Origin: DASSUW01 sp963835525
GTDB lineage: Bacteria; Actinomycetota; Thermoleophilia; Solirubrobacterales; Solirubrobacteraceae
Length of the DNA: 64,000 nt
Reading direction: 5' to 3'
Assembly (NCBI GenBank): GCA_963835525.1
Contig: CAWIFM010000007.1
Location: 62,001-126,000 of the forward strand
Shown: piece after piece, positions 48,901 through 57,655 of the stretch
Layout: each line of letters starts with the position of its first letter
Numbering within the stretch: position 1 is the stretch's first letter
Position numbers and translations under genes: made by a program
Notes under the pieces: model-generated
Database searches by the model: none
Told to the model about the DNA's origin: nothing
Seen by the model: the letters and a program-made list of their open reading frames with translations, nothing else

Positions 48901-49449
48901 TCACAAGGCTCGGAAGAGCTGGACGACGTGCGCGTCGATGGAGTCGGCGCCGATGGCGCGGGCCACGGACACCCGGTGGTGGCCGTCTCGCAGGTAGTGG
49001 AGGTCGTCGACTCGGTAGACGGAGACCGGAGGCAGCGGCGTTCCGCGCTGGGCTGTGACGTACAGCTGCCTCCAGCGCTCGCGGCTCCACTGGGGAGGGC
49101 GGAGCTCGCGGTCGAACGCCGCTGCCTTGTGGGGGTCGGTGGTGCCGGCGATCGAGGCGACCGCGATCGCCTGGACGCCGAGCCGGCTGCGCGGGGCGAC
49201 CGCGGCCCAGCCCATGTCGTCGGCCAGATACGCGAGCGGCACGGTGCGACGGCGGCGGAGGCCGCCGCGGCGCTCGCGCATGAGCTTCGCGAACGCCTGG
49301 TCGGCGCTGACCGAGTTCGTCCCGGCGCGGTCGAGCAGGTGGTCGACGGCGAGCAGTCCCGCGGTGAAGGCGAGGAGGAAGCCGGGAATGCCGCCGGCCA
49401 GCACGGCGCCGCCCGCGAGGCCGATAGGGAGGAGGGAGCGTGCCGTCAT
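48901..49449 (-). CDS. Membrane-associated protein with ParB/sulfiredoxin-like domain
   Basis: 182 residues. An N-terminal hydrophobic stretch (residues 5-36) is followed by a cytoplasmic domain ending PPVSVYRVDDLHYLRDGHHRVSVARAIGAD (in parts: VYRVDDLHYL; DGHHRVSVARAIG). The DGHHR motif is the ParB/Srx N-terminal nucleotide-binding fold, found in many accessory proteins besides ParB. No HTH is present, so a partition role is unlikely. Function unknown. Confidence 0.65.
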   Translation of the reverse strand: MTARSLLPIGLAGGAVLAGGIPGFLLAFTAGLLAVDHLLDRAGTNSVSADQAFAKLMRERRGGLRRRRTVPLAYLADDMGWAAVAPRSRLGVQAIAVASIAGTTDPHKAAAFDRELRPPQWSRERWRQLYVTAQRGTPLPPVSVYRVDDLHYLRDGHHRVSVARAIGADSIDAHVVQLFRAL

Positions 49450-49485
49450 ACCCCTTCCTCGCCGCGGAGCCGCAAGATGTGACGC

Positions 49486-50469
49486 ATGAAAGAGCAGCTT
49501 CGGGCCTTCACCTATGACCGCCAGCAGCTCGGGCAGGCCGCGCCCGATGCCGCCCGCGCGCTCAGCGACGTCATCGCCGTCTACAGCTCACACCCGTCCG
49601 CGCCGCTCTCGCTGCACGCCCGAGCAAAGAAGATCACCGCGGCCCAGTTCCGCAAGCTCGACGTCCTGCGCCTGCCCGCCATGCGCATGTCGATCCACCT
49701 GCTGCCCGCCAAGACGGCGCACCTCGCGTTCCGCGCGACGCCCGCCCCGCCGGCCGACCGCAAGAAGCGGATGAAGCACTTCAAGTTCACCGACAAGCGC
49801 TACGAGGAGCTGCGAGCCCAGATCCTGGAGGCGGCCACCGAGCCGCTCACCCTCCCCGAGCTGCGCGCGAAGGTCGGAGCCGAGCCAAACGAATTCAAGG
49901 GCATCTCCGCGCAGATGACCCGCGACGGCGAGCTCCTGCGCATCGGCGCCAAGGGCCTGCGCTCGAACGAGCTCGCCTACGTTGCCAACGAGCTCGACCA
50001 AGCCGACGCTGACGAGGCCCTGGCCTGGCTCGCCGGCGAGTACCTGCGCGCCTTCGGGCCGATCCGCGTCAAGGACTTCACGTGGTGGGCGGGAGTGACC
50101 GCGACCCGCGCCAAGCAGGCGCTCGCGGAGCACGACACCGAGGAGCTCGACGGCGGCCTGCTGATCCGCGCCGAGGACCGCAAGCCTTTCGGCAAGGCGA
50201 AGAAGCCGAGCGGCGTCGACCTGCTCCCCAAGTGGGACTGCTACACGATGGGCTACGCGCCCGACGGGCGCGACCGCTTCGCCGAGCCGGACGTGGTCAA
50301 GCAGTGCTACGACTTCCGCGGCGACGGGCGTCCGGTGATCCTCGTCGACGGCCAGGCGGCGGGAACGTGGGAGAGGGGCGAGGTCGAGCTGTTCGACAAG
50401 GCGACGCCCAAGCTGCGCAAGGCGATCGACGAGCGCCTTGACGCCGTCAGGGCGTTCCTGGACTCGTAG
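49486..50469 (+). CDS. Winged-helix DNA-binding (HTH_42, AlkZ-like) protein
   Basis: 327 residues in the HTH_42/AlkZ-like family of three tandem winged helices; AlkZ is a DNA glycosylase that unhooks crosslinks. Blocks seen: RMSIHLLPAKTAHLAFRAT, FGPIRVKDFTWWAGVTATRAKQAL (in parts FGPIRVKDFTWWAG), LPKWDCYTMGYAPDGRDRF and PVILVDGQAAGTWERG. The catalytic QxQ of AlkZ is not evident (YSSHPSAPLS stands at the place), so glycosylase activity is doubtful. The end overlaps a convergent glycosyltransferase by 23 bases. Confidence 0.75.
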   Translation: MKEQLRAFTYDRQQLGQAAPDAARALSDVIAVYSSHPSAPLSLHARAKKITAAQFRKLDVLRLPAMRMSIHLLPAKTAHLAFRATPAPPADRKKRMKHFKFTDKRYEELRAQILEAATEPLTLPELRAKVGAEPNEFKGISAQMTRDGELLRIGAKGLRSNELAYVANELDQADADEALAWLAGEYLRAFGPIRVKDFTWWAGVTATRAKQALAEHDTEELDGGLLIRAEDRKPFGKAKKPSGVDLLPKWDCYTMGYAPDGRDRFAEPDVVKQCYDFRGDGRPVILVDGQAAGTWERGEVELFDKATPKLRKAIDERLDAVRAFLDS

Positions 50470-51619
50470 CTGCCCAGCGCTCGATCTCCACGCACGCCCG
50501 CGTCCGCGCGTCGTGGGAGGCGATCCAGCGCGCGACCGCCTCGACCGGCCCGCGTGAGAGCCCGAGCGCCCGCCGCACCGCCAGCCGCACGCCACGCGGT
50601 GTGCAGAACCGCATCGGCAGCCGCACGCCGACGCCCGCCCAGTCGGCCCGCGCCGCGTTCTCGGCCATGTCCCCGCCGGCCGGCGAGACCACCACCCGGC
50701 AGCCGCACGACAGCGCCCGCATCAAGGTCCCGTGGCCGCCGTGGGTGATCACCACGTCGCAGGCCGGCATCGTCCCCGAGTACGACAGCCACGGCACCAC
50801 GACGGCGTTCCCGGGCGCCGGGAGCGAAGCCTCGCGGCCGTTCCAGGTGGCGATCACGCGCACGGGCTCGCCCGCCAGGCCCTCCAGGGCCGCCCTCAGC
50901 AGCCGGTGCGAGGGATCCTGGGCCGTCGACGGCGCCACCAGCACCACCGGGCCGGAACCGCCAGGCGGCGCCACCGGCGACGACGGCGGCTCCCACAGCA
51001 GCGGCCCCACCACGCGGACCCACGACGGCCAGTCGCGCGGGTACTCGAGCTGCGGCGCCGTGGCCACCAGCGCCAGCGACCGCGAGATGCCGGTGTGGAC
51101 GTACGGCAGCGGTCCGAGGCCCAGCCGCGCCCGGCACTCGTTGTACTCCCGCCGCCCGCGCTCGAGCCCGCGCGCGATGAGCGGGTCGAACGCGCGCCAG
51201 AGCGGCGTCCGCGGCAGCCGCGCCCCGATCGAGTACGGCGCGAAGCCCGGCGGCAGGTGCGGGTACAGGTGCGGCACCAGGGTCGCCACGGGCACGCCCT
51301 CGAGCTCCGCGGCCAGCGCCGGCGCCGGGGTCAGGATGTCCGACACCGCCACGTCGGGCGCGAACGATCGCACCACCGGCCGCGTCTCCGCCGCCGCTCG
51401 CACCGCGGCCGCGTACGGCTGCAGCGGCCGCTCCGACGTGGGGAAGACCTGGTACTCGGGCGCCGCCGCGAACTCCATCCCGGCCGCCTCGGCCGGCTCC
51501 TGCCACCGCCGCCACGTCTGCAGCGCCACGGAATGGCCCCGCGCCACCAGCGCCTCGCCCAACGCGAGCATCGGGAACGCGTGACCCGGATCGCCGAAGG
51601 CGCCGAGGAGGACCTTCAA
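50447..51619 (-). CDS. UDP-glycosyltransferase (GT1, MGT-like)
   Basis: 390 residues. GT-B fold: LKVLLGAFGDPGHAFPMLAL at the N-terminus (His of the acceptor site) and VVVPWLSYSGTMPACDVVI, THGGHGTLMRALSCG, the sugar-nucleotide motif, at the C-terminus. Resembles macrolide or calicheamicin-type glycosyltransferases acting on small molecules. TTG 51619 overlaps the LLM stop (TTGA), so the two are coupled. Confidence 0.85.
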   Translation of the reverse strand: MKVLLGAFGDPGHAFPMLALGEALVARGHSVALQTWRRWQEPAEAAGMEFAAAPEYQVFPTSERPLQPYAAAVRAAAETRPVVRSFAPDVAVSDILTPAPALAAELEGVPVATLVPHLYPHLPPGFAPYSIGARLPRTPLWRAFDPLIARGLERGRREYNECRARLGLGPLPYVHTGISRSLALVATAPQLEYPRDWPSWVRVVGPLLWEPPSSPVAPPGGSGPVVLVAPSTAQDPSHRLLRAALEGLAGEPVRVIATWNGREASLPAPGNAVVVPWLSYSGTMPACDVVITHGGHGTLMRALSCGCRVVVSPAGGDMAENAARADWAGVGVRLPMRFCTPRGVRLAVRRALGLSRGPVEAVARWIASHDARTRACVEIERWAATSPGTP

Positions 51620-52656
51620 GCGGCGAGCTCGGCGACGAGCTGGAGCTGGCGCAGACGGTCCTCGAACGTCCACGCCATCGGCGAGACCATCAGCGTCCCG
51701 ACCCCCGCGTCGCGGAACACCCCCAGGCGCTCGCGCACCACGTCCGGCGGCCCGCACAGCGACACGGTGTCGATCAGCTCCTCGGGCAGCGCCGCCGCCG
51801 CCTCGTCGCGCTTGCCCTCCAGGTAGAGGTCCTGCACCTCGCGCGCCGCGTCCTCGAACCCGTAGCGCTGCACCAGCGCGTTGTAGAAGTTCTTGTCGCG
51901 CGACCCCATGCCGCCCACGTACAGCGCCACGTAGGGCCGCATCGCGTCACGCGCTGCGGCCACGTCGTCGGTCACGAACACGTTCACGGTGGGCGCGATC
52001 TCGAAGTCGTCGAACCCCTTGCCGTTGCCCGCGCGCGCGAAGCCCTCCTCCAACAGCGGCCGGAACTCGGCCACGTGCTCGGGGGAGAAGAGCGTCGGGA
52101 TCCAGCCGTCGGCGATCTCCGCCGCCAGCGTGGTGTTCTTCGGCCCGATGGCGGCCAGGAACACCGGGATCCGCTCCTGCACCGGCGCGATCGTCAGCTT
52201 CAGCGCCTTCCCCGGTCCGTCCGGCAGCGGCAGCTCCAAGGTCTCACCCTTGTACGACACGCGCTCGCGAGACAGCGCCATCCGCACCACCTCGACGTAC
52301 TCGCGCGTGCGCTGGAGCTGCTTGCCGAAGCGCTGCCCGTGCCAGCCCTCGGCCACCTGCGGCCCGGACGAGCCAATGCCGAGGATCATCCGCCCGCCGG
52401 AGAGCTGATCCAGCGTGGCGGCGGTCATCGCCGTCATCGCCGCGGAGCGCCCGGGCATCTGGAAGATCGCCGAACCCAGCCGGATGCGAGAGGTCGCCTG
52501 GGCGAGCCAGCCGAGGATGGTCGCCGCGTCGGAGCCGTAGGCCTCTGCGGTCCACACCGAGTCGTAGCCGAGCCGCTCGGCCTCCTGCACCAGAGCGAGC
52601 TGGTCGTCGGCCGACAGGCCGAGACCCCAGTAACCGACGTGCACGCCGAGCTTCAC
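51616..52656 (-). CDS. LLM-class F420-dependent oxidoreductase
   Basis: 346 residues, luciferase-like barrel. GVHVGYWGLGLSADDQLALV, GYDSVWTAEAYGSDA, RIRLGSAIFQMPGRS and LSGGRMILGIGSSGPQVAEG are typical of the actinobacterial F420 branch. Reaction unknown. GTG 52656 with TAGCTT eight bases upstream. Operon with the glycosyltransferase. Confidence 0.88.
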   Translation of the reverse strand: MKLGVHVGYWGLGLSADDQLALVQEAERLGYDSVWTAEAYGSDAATILGWLAQATSRIRLGSAIFQMPGRSAAMTAMTAATLDQLSGGRMILGIGSSGPQVAEGWHGQRFGKQLQRTREYVEVVRMALSRERVSYKGETLELPLPDGPGKALKLTIAPVQERIPVFLAAIGPKNTTLAAEIADGWIPTLFSPEHVAEFRPLLEEGFARAGNGKGFDDFEIAPTVNVFVTDDVAAARDAMRPYVALYVGGMGSRDKNFYNALVQRYGFEDAAREVQDLYLEGKRDEAAAALPEELIDTVSLCGPPDVVRERLGVFRDAGVGTLMVSPMAWTFEDRLRQLQLVAELAA

Positions 52657-52670
52657 GGCGGGCGAAGCTA

Positions 52671-53045
52671 TCAGGAGGTGGCGCCGATGCGATCCACCAG
52701 GCGCAGCAGATGCAGAGGCGAGAAGGGCTTCGTGAGGAAGAGATCGGCGCCCGCCGCCAGCGCGCCGCGCTCGGCCTGCGGCCCCGACGCGCCGGTGAGC
52801 ATCACTATCGTCGCGCCCGCCGTGGCGGGGTCCGAGCGCAGCCGCCGGCACGCCTCGATCCCGTTCAGCTGCGGCATGTCGACGTCGAGGAAGACGATCT
52901 CCGGCCGCGCCTCGACCGCCACGGCCACCGCCTCGGCGCCGTCGGCCGCCTCCTGCAGCCGGTAGCCGGACACGTCCTCGAGCGTCGTGGCGATCAGCTT
53001 GCGGATCCCGGGATCGTCGTCGACGATCAGGATCGTCCGGGTCAC
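52671..53045 (-). CDS. Single-domain response regulator (CheY-like)
   Basis: 124 residues, receiver domain only. Acidic pocket ILIVDDDPGIRKL (Asp10-11), phosphoacceptor IVFLDVDMPQLNG (Asp54-56), conserved Thr in IVMLTGASG and Lys in FLTKPFSPL. No output domain. GTG overlaps the HD-GYP stop (GTGA), so it probably controls or partners the phosphodiesterase. Confidence 0.9.
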   Translation of the reverse strand: MTRTILIVDDDPGIRKLIATTLEDVSGYRLQEAADGAEAVAVAVEARPEIVFLDVDMPQLNGIEACRRLRSDPATAGATIVMLTGASGPQAERGALAAGADLFLTKPFSPLHLLRLVDRIGATS

Positions 53046-53794
53046 GCGACCCCGTCCCGCAGGGCCGCGAACCGCGAGTCCGGGATCGTTTCGAGGGCCT
53101 TGACCACCGCGGGGTCGAACTGCGAGCCGGAGCACGCGCGAATCTCCTCACGCGCGCGAGAGAAGCGCGTGCCGCGGCGGTACGGCCGGTCGGTGGTGAG
53201 GGCGTCGAGCGCGTCGGCCACGGCGAAGACGCGCGCCGCGAGCGGGATCTCCTCGCCGGCCAGCCGGTCGGGGTAGCCGGCCCCGTCCCAGCGCTCGTGG
53301 TGGTGGCGCACCACCAGCTTGCCCTCGCCGAGGAAGTCGACGTCGCGCAGGATGTCCGAGCCGATGATCGGGTGCTGGGCGATCAGGGCGAACTCGGACT
53401 CGTCGAGCTTGGCCGGCTTGAAGAGGATCGCGTCGGGCACCGCGACCTTGCCGACGTCGTGCAGCAGGAAGCCGAACTCGATGCCGGGCGCGAGGTCCGT
53501 GTCCAGACCCGAGGCCCGGGCGAGCGCGATCCCGTAGGCGGTCACGCGCTCGGCGTGCTTGCCGGTGTAGGCGTCGCGCGCCTCGACCGCGTTCGAGAGC
53601 GCCTGGACCGTGGCCCGATAGGAGTTGCGCAGCTCGAGCGAGCGGTTGCGCTCCTGCTTGAAGACCTCGCGCAGGTCCGCGGCGTAGCGCTCCAGCTGGC
53701 GCTGGCGGGCGGCCGCCTGTCGCTCCGTGCGCTCAAGCTGCTCACGGAGGTCTCCGGTGTCTATAGCTGTCACCTCGATAGCCCGTCCTACCAA
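53042..53794 (-). CDS. HD-GYP domain c-di-GMP phosphodiesterase
   Basis: 250 residues. A coiled coil (residues 14-60) leads into an HD-GYP domain: FLLHDVGKVAVPDAIL (HD), IAQHPIIGSDILR, and RHHHERWDGAGYPDRL holding the HHExxDGxGYP motif. Expected to degrade c-di-GMP. TTG 53794 has TACGCT ten bases upstream; a GTG at 53773 is an alternative. Relevant because the pilA mRNA has a c-di-GMP riboswitch and a PilZ gene lies 3 kb away. Confidence 0.9.
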   Translation of the reverse strand: MVGRAIEVTAIDTGDLREQLERTERQAAARQRQLERYAADLREVFKQERNRSLELRNSYRATVQALSNAVEARDAYTGKHAERVTAYGIALARASGLDTDLAPGIEFGFLLHDVGKVAVPDAILFKPAKLDESEFALIAQHPIIGSDILRDVDFLGEGKLVVRHHHERWDGAGYPDRLAGEEIPLAARVFAVADALDALTTDRPYRRGTRFSRAREEIRACSGSQFDPAVVKALETIPDSRFAALRDGVA

Positions 53795-53857
53795 CGCGTT
53801 GTCAAGCGTACTGCCAGATAGAACGCTGGTGTGAGCGTTTGATTGCGGTGTTGCGCG

Positions 53858-54580
53858 TCAGATCGCCTCGCCGGGCCGCTGGAAGACGATCTCGGGGACC
53901 AGGCAGGCGGGGGAGAGCTCGAGCAGGAAGCGCACCGAGGCGGCGATGTCGGCGGTCTTGATCATGTCCTCCTGCTTGACGTGCTCGCGGACGAACTCGG
54001 TCATCGGCGTGTCCACGAAGCCCGGGCACAGGGCCACCGACTTGATGCCGTCGCCGTTGAGCTCCTTGTTCATGGCCTGCGTCCAGCCGACCACGGCGGC
54101 CTTGGTGGCGGAGTAGACCGACAGCCAGGCCTGGCCCGACTTGCCTGATATCGAGGAGAGGTTCACGACCAGCGCGTTGCGGTGCTCGGCGCCGGCGGCG
54201 CGCAGCAGGTCGGCGCACTCGCGGTAGAAGAGGACGATCGCGCGCAGGTTGAGATCGAGCTGCATGTCGACCCGCTTGGTCTGGATGTCGGCGACCGCCG
54301 CCCCGATGCCCACGCCGGCGCTGTTGACCAGCACGTCGAGCCGCCCGAAGCGCTCGCGATGCGCTGCGACCACGCGCTGGACGTCCTCCTCGGACGTCAG
54401 GTTGGCGGCGACCTCCTCGACCTCGTAGCCCTTGGCGCGCAGCTGCTCCACGGCGCCCGCGAGCTTCTCGGGACGGCGGGCGGCGACGGTGAGGGAGTGG
54501 CCCGTCTCGCCCAGTACCTCGGCGATCGCGAGCCCGATCCCGCTCGAGGCTCCGGTGACGAGGGCAGCCCGGTCTGGCAT
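53858..54580 (-). CDS. Short-chain dehydrogenase/reductase
   Basis: 240 residues. TGASSGIGLAIAEVL (NADP-binding Gly-rich), LVNSAGVGIG, the active-site NLSSISGKSG...VYSATKAAV (Ser, Tyr, Lys) and LCPGFVDTPM. Substrate unknown. GAAAGGA lies 10-15 bases before the ATG. Confidence 0.9.
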   Translation of the reverse strand: MPDRAALVTGASSGIGLAIAEVLGETGHSLTVAARRPEKLAGAVEQLRAKGYEVEEVAANLTSEEDVQRVVAAHRERFGRLDVLVNSAGVGIGAAVADIQTKRVDMQLDLNLRAIVLFYRECADLLRAAGAEHRNALVVNLSSISGKSGQAWLSVYSATKAAVVGWTQAMNKELNGDGIKSVALCPGFVDTPMTEFVREHVKQEDMIKTADIAASVRFLLELSPACLVPEIVFQRPGEAI

Positions 54581-54624
54581 CGATCTGACGTCCTTTCGGT
54601 GGGGGACCCGCTATCCAATCAGGG

Positions 54625-55761
54625 ATGCGTACGCCCTTCGCCGTCATGGCGGTGCTGCTCGTCGCGCTCCTGGCCATCGGATTCCTCACCGAGGACGACG
54701 ACGGCGAGCCGGCCGCCGCGCCCGCCGCCGCGCCGGTCGACGTCATCGCCAAGCGGGTCGAGACGCTGCGCCGGCTGCGCTTCGACGAGCTGCCGGAGCC
54801 GGTCGAGGTGACCGCCGAGCAGGCGCGCAGCGAAGGGCTGGAGAGCCTCGACCGCGACTATCCGGCGGAGCGCCTGCGCGACGACGAGACGGTGTACGAG
54901 CTGCTCGGGCTGATCGAGCCCGGCGCCGACCTGCGCGAGCTGACCGGCAACCTGTTCGGCGAGGGGGTGGCCGGCTACTACGACCCGCGCGACGGACGGC
55001 TGCGCGTCGTGGAGGGCTCGGGCACCGGCACGCGCGTGCTGGAGGAGATGATCCTCGCCCACGAGCTCACCCACGCGCTGGAGGATCAGCGCTTCGGGCT
55101 GGAGTCCGAGCCGGCCACCGACGACCGCACGCTCGCGCGCTCGGCGCTCTACGAGGGGAGCGCCACCGCGCTCATGTACGCCTACGTGGGCGAGCACTTC
55201 AGCGCCGAGGAGACGCTCGGCGGCCTGCTCTCCTCGGCCTTCGAGGACACCGGCGACCTGCCGCCCTTCATCCAGGCCCAGGTGCTGTTCGCCTACGTCG
55301 GCGGCGAGGCGTTCGTGCGCGAGCTGCTCCAGCGCGGCGGCTGGGGGCTGGTCGATACCGCCTTCGAGGTGCGCAAGCCCTCGTCGACCGAGCAGATCCT
55401 GCACCCCGACGCCTACCTCGAGGCCGACGAGCCCAAGCCGGTCCGGATCCGCGCCGCGCTCCCGGGCTGGAAGCGCGCGCACGCCGGCACCTGGGGCGAG
55501 CTGCAGACGCGCGAGCTGCTGGGCGGATCGAGCCGCGAGGCGGCCGGGTGGGGCGGCGATCGCTACGAGCTGTGGCGGCGCGGCGACGACGCCGCCCTGA
55601 TCATGCGCTGGCGCTGGGACACGCCGCGCGACGAGGCCGAGTTCGAGTCCCGGCTGCGGGACGTGGTGGGCGACCGCGGCGTCGTGGTGCGCCGCGACGG
55701 CACGGTGACGCTGGCGGTCGCCCCCGACCGCGACCTGGCCGAGCGGCTGGCGGGCTCTTGA
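54625..55761 (+). CDS. Membrane-anchored zinc metallopeptidase-like protein
   Basis: 378 residues. An N-terminal hydrophobic segment (residues 4-22) serves as anchor, with a low-complexity linker behind it. The zincin motif is MILAHELTHALEDQRFGLE with a downstream Glu in ALYEGSATALMYAY. No named family recognised; it resembles other actinobacterial HExxH proteins of unknown substrate. Stop overlaps the MFS start (TTGA). Confidence 0.7.
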   Translation: MRTPFAVMAVLLVALLAIGFLTEDDDGEPAAAPAAAPVDVIAKRVETLRRLRFDELPEPVEVTAEQARSEGLESLDRDYPAERLRDDETVYELLGLIEPGADLRELTGNLFGEGVAGYYDPRDGRLRVVEGSGTGTRVLEEMILAHELTHALEDQRFGLESEPATDDRTLARSALYEGSATALMYAYVGEHFSAEETLGGLLSSAFEDTGDLPPFIQAQVLFAYVGGEAFVRELLQRGGWGLVDTAFEVRKPSSTEQILHPDAYLEADEPKPVRIRAALPGWKRAHAGTWGELQTRELLGGSSREAAGWGGDRYELWRRGDDAALIMRWRWDTPRDEAEFESRLRDVVGDRGVVVRRDGTVTLAVAPDRDLAERLAGS

Positions 55762-56939
55762 GGGGCCTGGACCGCCGCTCGCTCGGCATGCTGGGCGCCG
55801 GGCACCTCAGCGTCGACCTGTGCCAGGGCGCCGTGCCCGCCCTGCTCCCGTTCCTGGCCGCCGAGCGCGGCTACTCCTACGCCGCGCTCGGAGCGCTGGT
55901 GCTCTTCTCGACGATCGGCTCCTCGATCGTCCAGCCGCTGTTCGGGCTGCTGTCGGACCGCTTCGCCCGCCCGTGGCTGATGCCGGTCGGCCTGGCGCTG
56001 GCCGGGACCGGGATCGCGCTCGCCGGGCCGGCGCCGAGCTACGCGCTGACCGCCGTCGCGGTGGTGGTCAGCGGACTCGGGGTGGCGGCCTTCCATCCCG
56101 AGGGCGCGAAGTTCGCCGGGCTGGCCTCGCGCGGGCGCGAGGGGCGCGGGATGAGCCTGTTCTCGGTCGGCGGCAACGCCGGGTTCGCGCTCGGCCCGCT
56201 GCTCACGACGCCGCTCGTGCTGATCTTCGGGCTGTCCGGCACGCTGGCGCTGGCCGTGATCCCGCTGTGCGCCGCCGTGCTGATCTCGCGCGAGCTCGGC
56301 CGGCTGCGCGAGCTCGAGGGCGGCTCGGACGCCGACGCGCTCGGTGGCGAGGACGACTGGAGCGCCTTCAGCCGGCTCGGCGGAGTGATCGCCCTGCGCT
56401 CGGGTGTCTACTTCGGCCTGCAGGCGTTCATCCCGGCCTACTTCGTCGCCGAGCTGAGCACCAGCGAGGCGGCCGGCAACGGCGCCCTCACGCTCATGCT
56501 GGCCATGGGTGCCGTGGGGACGCTGGTCGGAGGCGGGCTCGTCGACCGCTGGGGGGCGCGGACCGTCCTCGTCGGGACCCAGATCCTGCTGCTGCCACTG
56601 CTCTTCGTCCTGCCGCTGACCGGCGCCGCGGCCGCCACCGCGCTGCTCGGGCTCATCGGCTTCGTGACGATCGCCAGCTTCTCGATCACGATCGTGCTCG
56701 GCCAGGCCTACCTGCCCAATCGGACCGGGCTCGCCTCCGGCATCACGCTCGGCCTGGCGATCGGTCTCGGCGGCCTGGCGGCCACCGCGCTCGGAGTGGT
56801 GGCCGACGCCGAGGGCCTGCCCGCCGTCCTGTGGGTGATCGCCATCCTGCCCGTGCCGTCGCTCCTGCTCGGCCTCAGCCTTCCGACCGAGCGCCGTAGA
56901 GGTCTGGTCGCGGAGCCTGCGGGTAACAAGGGAGCTTGA
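55758..56939 (+). CDS. MFS transporter, fosmidomycin-resistance (Fsr) type
   Basis: 393 residues, twelve helices. The start GAGHLSVDLCQGAVPALLPFL and SDRFARPWLMPVGLAL, GLGVAAFHPEGAKFAG are characteristic of the Fsr branch. It is an efflux carrier; drug specificity cannot be read from sequence. TTG 55758, coupled to the metallopeptidase gene; ends on the first base of the PilZ ATG. Confidence 0.85.
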   Translation: MRGLDRRSLGMLGAGHLSVDLCQGAVPALLPFLAAERGYSYAALGALVLFSTIGSSIVQPLFGLLSDRFARPWLMPVGLALAGTGIALAGPAPSYALTAVAVVVSGLGVAAFHPEGAKFAGLASRGREGRGMSLFSVGGNAGFALGPLLTTPLVLIFGLSGTLALAVIPLCAAVLISRELGRLRELEGGSDADALGGEDDWSAFSRLGGVIALRSGVYFGLQAFIPAYFVAELSTSEAAGNGALTLMLAMGAVGTLVGGGLVDRWGARTVLVGTQILLLPLLFVLPLTGAAAATALLGLIGFVTIASFSITIVLGQAYLPNRTGLASGITLGLAIGLGGLAATALGVVADAEGLPAVLWVIAILPVPSLLLGLSLPTERRRGLVAEPAGNKGA

Positions 56940-57229
56940 TGATCGACCAGCGCCGGACGCCCCGGATCGAGATCGAGATGCCGTGCACGCTGCATCGCCG
57001 CAGCGGGTCGCCGATCGAGGGCCGCACGGTCGACCTCGGGCCGGGCGGGATGCGCGTGTGCACCAAGCGCCCGCTGGCGGCCGACGAGACCCTGCGCTTC
57101 GAGCTGCAGGGCATCGACGGCCGCGCACGGGTGCTGCGCCAGCAGAGCCGCGACACCTACGCGGTCCGCTTCGAGATGCTCGCCGAGCAGGCGCTCGCGG
57201 AGCTGCGGCGGCTCACCGTGCCTGCTTGA
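56939..57229 (+). CDS. PilZ domain protein
   Basis: 96 residues, PilZ domain only. The RxxxR-type switch is QRRTPRIEIEMPC and the second motif is VDLGPGGMRV, where the usual Ser of D/N-x-S-x-x-G is Gly. c-di-GMP binding is plausible but weakened. AAGGGAGC upstream serves as Shine-Dalgarno; the ATG overlaps the MFS stop. It could link c-di-GMP to pili, motility or export. Confidence 0.8.
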   Translation: MIDQRRTPRIEIEMPCTLHRRSGSPIEGRTVDLGPGGMRVCTKRPLAADETLRFELQGIDGRARVLRQQSRDTYAVRFEMLAEQALAELRRLTVPA

Positions 57230-57623
57230 GGCCAAGGTACTGGAGCGCGGCGAGGCCGGCCACCAGCACCGCCTGCACGGCGATCAGGACCTGGCCCACG
57301 GGTGTGGGTGTGAACCAGTCGAGGGCGAGCGCGATCAGGCTGTCGACCGCCCACAGGACGTTGGCGGCGATCACCGCCACGACCGCGACGCGCGGCATCG
57401 CGGGCCGGGTGGCGAGTCGCAGCACGAGCGCGGCGTAGGCGATCAGGAACGCGCCGACGGCCATCAGCATCTCGGTCGGCAGGCCGAGCCAGCCGTCGAG
57501 CAGCGGGGCACCGGCTAGGTAGAGGACGCCGTTGGCGCCCGTGGCGACGCCGTCGAGCGTGAGCGCGAACCGCAGCAGGCCGCCGGTCGCGTGGCGTGGA
57601 GTGGCGATTGCGTGAGATTCCAT
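57213..57623 (-). CDS. Four-helix integral membrane protein, unknown
   Basis: 136 residues with four hydrophobic helices (about 18-38, 44-65, 73-92, 102-124). Starts MESHAIATPRHATGG. No family recognised with confidence. It converges on the PilZ gene (17-base overlap) and follows the broken regulator on the same strand. Confidence 0.6.
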   Translation of the reverse strand: MESHAIATPRHATGGLLRFALTLDGVATGANGVLYLAGAPLLDGWLGLPTEMLMAVGAFLIAYAALVLRLATRPAMPRVAVVAVIAANVLWAVDSLIALALDWFTPTPVGQVLIAVQAVLVAGLAALQYLGLKQAR

Positions 57624-57655
57624 GGCCGGTACCGTGGCACCGGCGGGGAAGCGTC

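Noticed and set aside
48901..49449. Chromosome partition ParB
   Set aside because: Only the DGHHR nucleotide-binding fold is seen; no HTH or ParA partner, and a membrane segment is present.
53775..53805. TTGACA with TATCGA as a promoter for the HD-GYP gene
   Set aside because: Spacing would be about 19 bases and the -10 would nearly touch the GTG; the TACGCT box with TTG 53794 fits better.
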